Positions 59,852-64,000 of a stretch of DNA of 64,000 nt are shown here, in pieces. Position numbers and translations under genes: made by a program. The DNA comes from Salinispora oceanensis (GTDB lineage: Bacteria; Actinomycetota; Actinomycetes; Mycobacteriales; Micromonosporaceae): assembly GCF_000383575.1 (NCBI RefSeq), contig NZ_KB911579.1, positions 4,611,424 through 4,675,423 of the forward strand. The letters are read 5' to 3'. The notes below the pieces were generated by a model. The model was not told where the DNA came from, searched no databases, and saw only the letters and a program-made list of their open reading frames with translations. Numbering within the stretch: position 1 is the first letter of the stretch; each line of letters starts with the position of its first letter.

Positions 59852-60795
59852 CTCCCGCCCGGCCCCGAAGGCCGTACCGGTGTCCGCGTCGGGTGCTCGT
59901 CGTCATCGGGGTGCGGTGGCGTCAGCGCCTGCCGTGCCGCCCGCACCGCGTTACGGAACACCATCGCCACCGTCGTCGGGCCGACCCCGCCTACACGGGG
60001 AGTCATCGCCCCCGCCACCGTCGCGCATGCCTCGTCCACGTCCGGTAGTAGCCGCCGCCCCGCGTACCGCACCCCACCACCGACGACAACCGCTCCCGGG
60101 CGCAGGTGCTCGGGGCGGACGAGACCCGGCACCCCCGCCGCCGCCACCAGGATCTCCGCCCGGCGGGTGTACCGAGGCCAGTCCGTCACGCCGGTGTGCA
60201 CCACCGTCACCGCGGCGTTCGCCGTCGGCCGCTTCTGCGCCAGTAACATCGCCAGCGGACGCCCCAACGTGGCACCCCGACCCAGCACCACCACCTCCCG
60301 GCCGGCCACCGGCACCCCGTGGTACGCCAGCAACGCCTCGATTCCCGCCGGCGTACACGGTGCCGGGCCCGGCAGCCCCAACGCCAACCGGCCCAGGTTC
60401 ACCGGGTGCATCCCGTCCACGTCTTTCTCCGGATCCAGCGCCTGCATCGCCCGGTCGAAGTCCAGGTGCCGGGGAACGGGGTGCTGCACCAACACCCCGT
60501 GCACCGCCGGGTCCGCGCTCAACTGTGTCACCACCGCCTGCAGGTCCGCCTGCGACGCCGACTCCGGCAACTGCACGTGTGGGGAGGCGAACCCCAACTG
60601 CTCGGCTTGGCGCTGTTTGATCCGGATGTACCCGACGCTCGCGTCGTCGTCGCCCACCAGCACCGTGGCCAGGGCCGGGGTCATCCCGGCCGCCCGTAAC
60701 TGGGTGACCTCCTGCGCCACCTCGGCCAGGATCTGCTCGGCTACCGGTCCACCCGGCAGTGACCGGGCGACCGACATCGACATTGACGTGGACAT
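59848..60795 (-). CDS. folD: Divergent FolD: methylenetetrahydrofolate dehydrogenase/cyclohydrolase
   Basis: 315 residues. Conserved FolD motifs present: the catalytic Lys60 in YIRIKQRQ, DVDGMHPVN, PCTPAGIE, LGRGATLGRPLAML and GGVGPTT. Some positions differ from the usual enzyme: QHPVPRH in place of QLPLPxH, and VVGGGVR in place of the DVGxx strand. It makes 10-formyl-THF via methenyl-THF using NADP. The divergence and the isolated setting suggest a paralogue, the main FolD being elsewhere (inference). ATG 60795 follows CGAGGTGCACC. Confidence 0.85.
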   Translation of the reverse strand: MSTSMSMSVARSLPGGPVAEQILAEVAQEVTQLRAAGMTPALATVLVGDDDASVGYIRIKQRQAEQLGFASPHVQLPESASQADLQAVVTQLSADPAVHGVLVQHPVPRHLDFDRAMQALDPEKDVDGMHPVNLGRLALGLPGPAPCTPAGIEALLAYHGVPVAGREVVVLGRGATLGRPLAMLLAQKRPTANAAVTVVHTGVTDWPRYTRRAEILVAAAGVPGLVRPEHLRPGAVVVGGGVRYAGRRLLPDVDEACATVAGAMTPRVGGVGPTTVAMVFRNAVRAARQALTPPHPDDDEHPTRTPVRPSGPGGS

Positions 60796-60963
60796 GGTGC
60801 ACCTCGCCCCCGCGGAAGGCCCAGGCGGTCGACCCTCCGCGACGAGCTCCCCGATGGTCATTCCATCCTCGGTGCCGCCAGTCGCGTCGACCTCAGCCTG
60901 CCACAACGCCACCAGGGTGAGCCAGCCCTGGCGCATCGCCGTCAGGCCACTAGGCTGGCGAGT

Positions 60964-61521
60964 GTGAATATCCCTCCGATTCCCCTGGCTGATGCGATTG
61001 TGATGCGTCTGGTGGAGGAGTCCGATGCGGGGCCACTGACCGAGGCATACCTTCTCAACCGTGAGTACCTCCAGCCGTGGGAGCCGCGGCGGGCGGATGC
61101 CTACTTCACGATGGAGGGGCAGCGGAGTCGGGTGCAGGATCAGCTCCGGCTCCTGGATTCGGGCCAGACTCTGCCCTGGGTGTTGGAGGAGGGGGGCCGG
61201 GTTGTGGGGACGCTGACGCTGTCCAACGTCCTACTCGGACGGTTTCGGAGCGCCAACGTCGGCTACTGGGTCGACCGTGGGTATGCCGGGCGGGGGCTCG
61301 CCACTCAGGCTCTCCAGCACGCCTGCCGCCTCGCCGACGAAGTGGCCGACCTGCACCGGCTTGAGGCCGGCACCTTCGTGCGCAACAAAGGAAGTCAGCG
61401 CGTCCTCACCAAAGCGGGGTTCACGCTGATCGGCACCGCCGCCAACTACCTGCATGTCGACGGTGCCTGGCAGGACTACCTGATCTTCCAGCGGATCCTA
61501 AACGAACGTCCTCCGGGATGA
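60964..61521 (+). CDS. GNAT N-acetyltransferase, RimJ/RimL-like
   Basis: 185 residues. VGYWVDRGYAGRGLATQAL holds the acetyl-CoA pyrophosphate loop (RGYAGRG), and RLEAGTFVRNKGSQRVLTKAGF is the second half typical of RimJ/RimL proteins. Substrate may be a protein N-terminus or a small amine. GTG 60964 is the start. It is divergent from folD and converges on the RibD-C gene. Confidence 0.87.
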   Translation: MNIPPIPLADAIVMRLVEESDAGPLTEAYLLNREYLQPWEPRRADAYFTMEGQRSRVQDQLRLLDSGQTLPWVLEEGGRVVGTLTLSNVLLGRFRSANVGYWVDRGYAGRGLATQALQHACRLADEVADLHRLEAGTFVRNKGSQRVLTKAGFTLIGTAANYLHVDGAWQDYLIFQRILNERPPG

Positions 61522-61538
61522 GGCCGCGCCCAGGAGAG

Positions 61539-62810
61539 TCAGACCGTCGGGGGGCCGTCGGCCCGGCCGGACGGGCCAGGGCGGGTGTAGCGGAGGAACA
61601 GGTTGCCCTGCTCGTCAAGGAGGGACCGGTGGAGCTGCCACTGCCCGCCCGCGGGCTGTCCCGCCGGACCGGCGGTGATCCGCGGGCCGGCCACCGCCAG
61701 CAGCTGCGGCGTGATCGTCATGCAGATCTCGTCGAGCAGGTCCGCCTGGGCCAGCTGGCCGGCCAGTGCGGGGCCACCTTCGCAGACGATGCGTCGGTGC
61801 CCCCGCTGTCGAAGCAGCTGGATCGCCTGGTTCAGGTCAACGTTGTAGTCGCCGGCGACCAGGAGTTCGGCGGCTTCGGCTACCGCCGTGCTGGCCTCGG
61901 CCGCCGTGGCGGCGGGGACGATCAGGATCGGCCGTGGCTGGCCGTGACCTCCGATGCCGCGCTGGAACAACGGGCCACTGAGGTTGAGGTCGAGGCTGCG
62001 GGTGACAACCGCGATGGCCGGATAGGGCGGTAGGCCGTTGGCTCGTCGACGGGCGATCTCGGGAGCCGACAGGGTGGTCTGCCCGTACTGCTCGGCGCGG
62101 ACCGTGCCCGCCCCCAACAGCAGCAGGTCGGCGTCTCGTTTGATCAGGCGATAGACCCGCTGGTCACCGCTGCTGCTCAGGGCGGCGCTGGCGCCGTTCA
62201 CCGCGGCGAGACCGTCGATACTCGACACCGTGACGAGGCGTACGTGACCCTCGGTGGGGGAGGGCAGTGCGTAGCGTTCGTGAAGTTCGTCCTCGTCCAG
62301 GTCGATCAGCCCGGTGGTGGGCCACATGTCGCGGATCCGAGAACCGACGGCGGGCGGCGGCGGGCCCGCCAGTCGCCACACCAACTCGGCGAGCCGCTCG
62401 GTGAGCAGACCCGGAAGGCCGGTGCGGGCCGCGACGTCCGTGCCGCTGGTGCGGCACCGTTCGAGGGTGTGTCGGTGGCCCCGCACCAGGTACTCCCGGC
62501 CGGTGCGGTCCATGGCGTAGCAAAGGTGCTGGCCGTCGATCTCACCCGAGACAGCGACCGCATCAACACCGAGGTCCCGCTGCGTGTTGGCGATGCCGCG
62601 ATGGCGACGACACTGGTCGATCCAGTGTGTCAGGAGGTCGAGCGGGGTGTGCCCACCGACACCGCTGGCGAGGATGGCGGGCACGCCGGGCTTCGGCGGC
62701 CGATGGCTGATCGTGAGCAGCGTCGGTGGGCCTCCCCAGCGCCAGGTGGCGTGGAGTTCTTCCAGCACCGACAAGATCGAACTGTTCGGGTCCGGGTGAG
62801 CTGATGTCAT
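61539..62810 (-). CDS. RibD C-terminal-type reductase with an N-terminal extra domain
   Basis: 423 residues. The C-terminal 260 match the RibD-C/dihydrofolate reductase-like fold: VRLVTVSSIDGLAAVNGAS, LLLGAGTVRAEQYG, and IVCEGGPALAGQLAQADLLDEI for NADPH and substrate. Residues 1-160 are a separate alpha/beta segment I cannot assign. Family members normally start near the ATG at 62327 (MWPTTGL...), where no ribosome binding site is seen. The frame is open with good coding bias to ATG 62810, so I regard it as one fusion protein. A separate gene for the first 160 residues would need a stop, and there is none. Confidence 0.8.
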   Translation of the reverse strand: MTSAHPDPNSSILSVLEELHATWRWGGPPTLLTISHRPPKPGVPAILASGVGGHTPLDLLTHWIDQCRRHRGIANTQRDLGVDAVAVSGEIDGQHLCYAMDRTGREYLVRGHRHTLERCRTSGTDVAARTGLPGLLTERLAELVWRLAGPPPPAVGSRIRDMWPTTGLIDLDEDELHERYALPSPTEGHVRLVTVSSIDGLAAVNGASAALSSSGDQRVYRLIKRDADLLLLGAGTVRAEQYGQTTLSAPEIARRRANGLPPYPAIAVVTRSLDLNLSGPLFQRGIGGHGQPRPILIVPAATAAEASTAVAEAAELLVAGDYNVDLNQAIQLLRQRGHRRIVCEGGPALAGQLAQADLLDEICMTITPQLLAVAGPRITAGPAGQPAGGQWQLHRSLLDEQGNLFLRYTRPGPSGRADGPPTV

Positions 62811-62883
62811 GCCTGACCGTTTCGCGCTGGTGGTGGTGTGCTGGTCTGGCCCGACCAGCACCGGAACTGCCCGGGTTGACGAC

Positions 62884-63453
62884 TCACTCGGTTGGACCCG
62901 CCGCGTCGGCGGTACGGCGCGGTTCCTGCCGGGGAAACACCGTGTGCGCGAGCGGCCAGAACACGAGCCAGATCGCCATCGCCAGGCTGAGCCGCCCGAT
63001 CCACCCCCAGAGCTGCTGGGTCCGCTCGGCGTCGCCGACGAAGGCGATACCAGCGAGCAGCAGAGCGCAGGCAACAGCCCAGCCGAGCAGGCCCCGGCGC
63101 CATTCGCGCCACTCGTGCCGGGTGCGCTCCAGCCCGTACCGTGGGGCCCGAGTCGGTGGTGGCCCGCCGGCGAACCGGTGCGCGAAGCGTACGTCGGCCC
63201 AGCGGACCATGCGGTGACCGAACGCCACGGAGAAACCGAGGTACGCCGCGGCGAGGCCGTGCGCGGCGGTGGCGGTCCCGCCGCGACGTAGGTCGATCGT
63301 CGTGACAGCGAGCAGGACAAGGTCGACCGCCGGGACCGCCAGAAGCAGGACGGCGCCGACGCGGGGAAGGCGCAGCGGGTATCGGGCCAGCAGCCCGGCC
63401 ACGAGTAGCAGCCAGAAGGCCACCTCGCAGGCGACGATTACCGCGACAAGCAC
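62884..63453 (-). CDS. Integral membrane protein of unknown function
   Basis: 189 residues with about five hydrophobic helices: LVAVIVACEVAFWLLLVAGLL, VGAVLLLAVPAVDLVLLAV, a short one near 65-80, WAVACALLLAGIAFV and LSLAMAIWLVFWPL. A basic loop (RYGLERTRHEWREWRRG) lies between. Similar hypothetical proteins occur in Streptomyces. GTG 63453 follows AAGGGGGG. It is divergent from a TetR gene, which probably controls it. Confidence 0.7.
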   Translation of the reverse strand: MLVAVIVACEVAFWLLLVAGLLARYPLRLPRVGAVLLLAVPAVDLVLLAVTTIDLRRGGTATAAHGLAAAYLGFSVAFGHRMVRWADVRFAHRFAGGPPPTRAPRYGLERTRHEWREWRRGLLGWAVACALLLAGIAFVGDAERTQQLWGWIGRLSLAMAIWLVFWPLAHTVFPRQEPRRTADAAGPTE

Positions 63454-63522
63454 GCCGGACCCCCCTTTTTAGTACGCTGTACGATCACAGTAGCAGGGAT
63501 GTCATCGACTGCCGGAGGAGCC
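63454..63522. promoter_or_regulatory. Divergent promoter with candidate TetR operator
   Basis: 69 bases between the membrane-protein gene and the TetR gene. GTACGCTGTAC (63472-63482) has two GTAC half-sites, and TACG repeats around it. It sits next to a T-run. GGAGGAG (63514-63520) is the ribosome binding site for the TetR GTG at 63523. Confidence 0.45.
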
Positions 63523-64000
63523 GTGCCGAAGATCGTCGACCACGACGCGCGCCGCGCCGAGCTGGCCGAGGCGATGTGGCGCGTCGTCTACCGCGATGGC
63601 GTCGCCGCGGCCACGGTGCGAAGCATCGCCGCCGAGGCTGGCTGGTCCCCCAGCGCGCTGCGACACTACTTCGCCACCCAGGCCGACTTGTTGATCTTCG
63701 CCATGGAGCATGTGATAGCGCAGTCGGCCGAACGCTTCGCCGCGGAGAGCTGGACTGGGCCGCCCCGCGAGACCGCTCAGCGGATGCTGGAGGAGTTCCT
63801 GCCGCTGGATCGGCAGCGCCGAAGAGCGGCTGAGGTGTGGCTGTGGCTGACCCTGCATGCCCAGGTTGACCCCGCCGCCCAGGCGCGACTCAGCGAGGCC
63901 GACGACGGCGTCCGGGGCGTCGTCGATGTCGCTGTCGACGCCCTCGCGGCGGCCGGGCTGGTGGCCCGGGGTGCTGACCTCGGCGCGGAGAAGGCCCGAC
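63523..64000 (+). CDS. TetR-family regulator (truncated by window end)
   Basis: At least 159 residues, running off the window. The helix-turn-helix is AAATVRSIAAEAGWSPSALRHYF (about 28-50), preceded by RRAELAEAMWRVVYRDG. The partial ligand domain follows, with LWLTLHAQVDPAAQARL. It belongs to the TetR group with the C-terminal domain of BetI-like type. GTG 63523 was chosen by the ribosome binding site. It likely represses the divergent membrane-protein gene. Confidence 0.85.
   Translation, partial: MPKIVDHDARRAELAEAMWRVVYRDGVAAATVRSIAAEAGWSPSALRHYFATQADLLIFAMEHVIAQSAERFAAESWTGPPRETAQRMLEEFLPLDRQRRRAAEVWLWLTLHAQVDPAAQARLSEADDGVRGVVDVAVDALAAAGLVARGADLGAEKAR

Overview
The window is high-GC actinobacterial chromosome. 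A Pup-proteasome locus, RbpA, a HelY-type helicase, paired WYL regulators PafB/PafC and a split Lnt/Ppm1 pair all point to Actinobacteria, and the gene order and protein style fit Micromonosporaceae (Salinispora or Micromonospora-like; this is an inference from gene content, not a database match). No rRNA, tRNA, CRISPR array, prophage or large biosynthetic cluster was seen.

Layout. 0-5.2 kb: the tail of an unrecognised gene, a glutamate decarboxylase/antiporter pair (gadB-gadC) and a 14-TM drug-type MFS pump. 5.2-6.0 kb: gene debris in which the 3' ends of a convergent TetR gene and ABC-2 permease gene are stuck together. 6-13.6 kb: accessory genes (DUF1801 protein, an ABC-2 exporter pair, a 406-bp element bounded by 17-bp perfect inverted repeats, two VOC proteins with an AraC-type regulator, a second MFS pump and a HAD hydrolase). 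13.6-17 kb: a MacB/FtsX-type ABC transporter, followed by a decayed LuxR-type response regulator.

17.5-39.7 kb is conserved core with the same order as the Mycobacterium tuberculosis Rv2119-Rv2092c region: RecB-like nuclease, site-2 protease homologue, TrmI, a small actinobacterial protein, ferredoxin, Mpa/ARC, Dop, Pup, PrcB, PrcA, (an inserted dTDP-glucose dehydratase), PafA, a small membrane protein, DUF3866, PafB, PafC, a small membrane protein, TatA, TatC, diacylglycerol-kinase-like protein, HAD protein and HelY. Pup is ligated by PafA, removed by Dop, and recognised by the Mpa ATPase, which feeds substrates into the PrcA/PrcB chamber. Pup here ends in Gly-Gly-Glu, so it needs no deamidation before ligation.

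39.8-52 kb holds a 5'-3' exonuclease, an acyl-CoA dehydrogenase, an Lrp regulator, a phosphatase, a CsbD-like protein and then the most interesting locus: a lysine aminomutase system. kamA diverges from a six-gene unit kdd - amidohydrolase - kamD - kamE - kal - glmL. The last five genes are joined by successive 4-bp start/stop overlaps. This resembles the clostridial lysine fermentation pathway, but the cleavage enzyme Kce and the CoA-transferase are absent from the window and a YtcJ-type metal-dependent amidohydrolase is built into the coupled operon. The + strand is unusually G/T-rich across this locus whichever way the genes point.

52.4-64 kb: lnt and ppm1 (lipoprotein acylation and polyprenol-phosphate mannose synthesis), FxsA, RbpA, a zinc-ribbon/coiled-coil protein, a methyltransferase, an EamA exporter with a divergent Lrp regulator, a divergent FolD paralogue, a GNAT acetyltransferase, a RibD-C reductase with an unexplained 160-residue N-terminal domain, a small membrane protein, and a TetR regulator cut by the window end.
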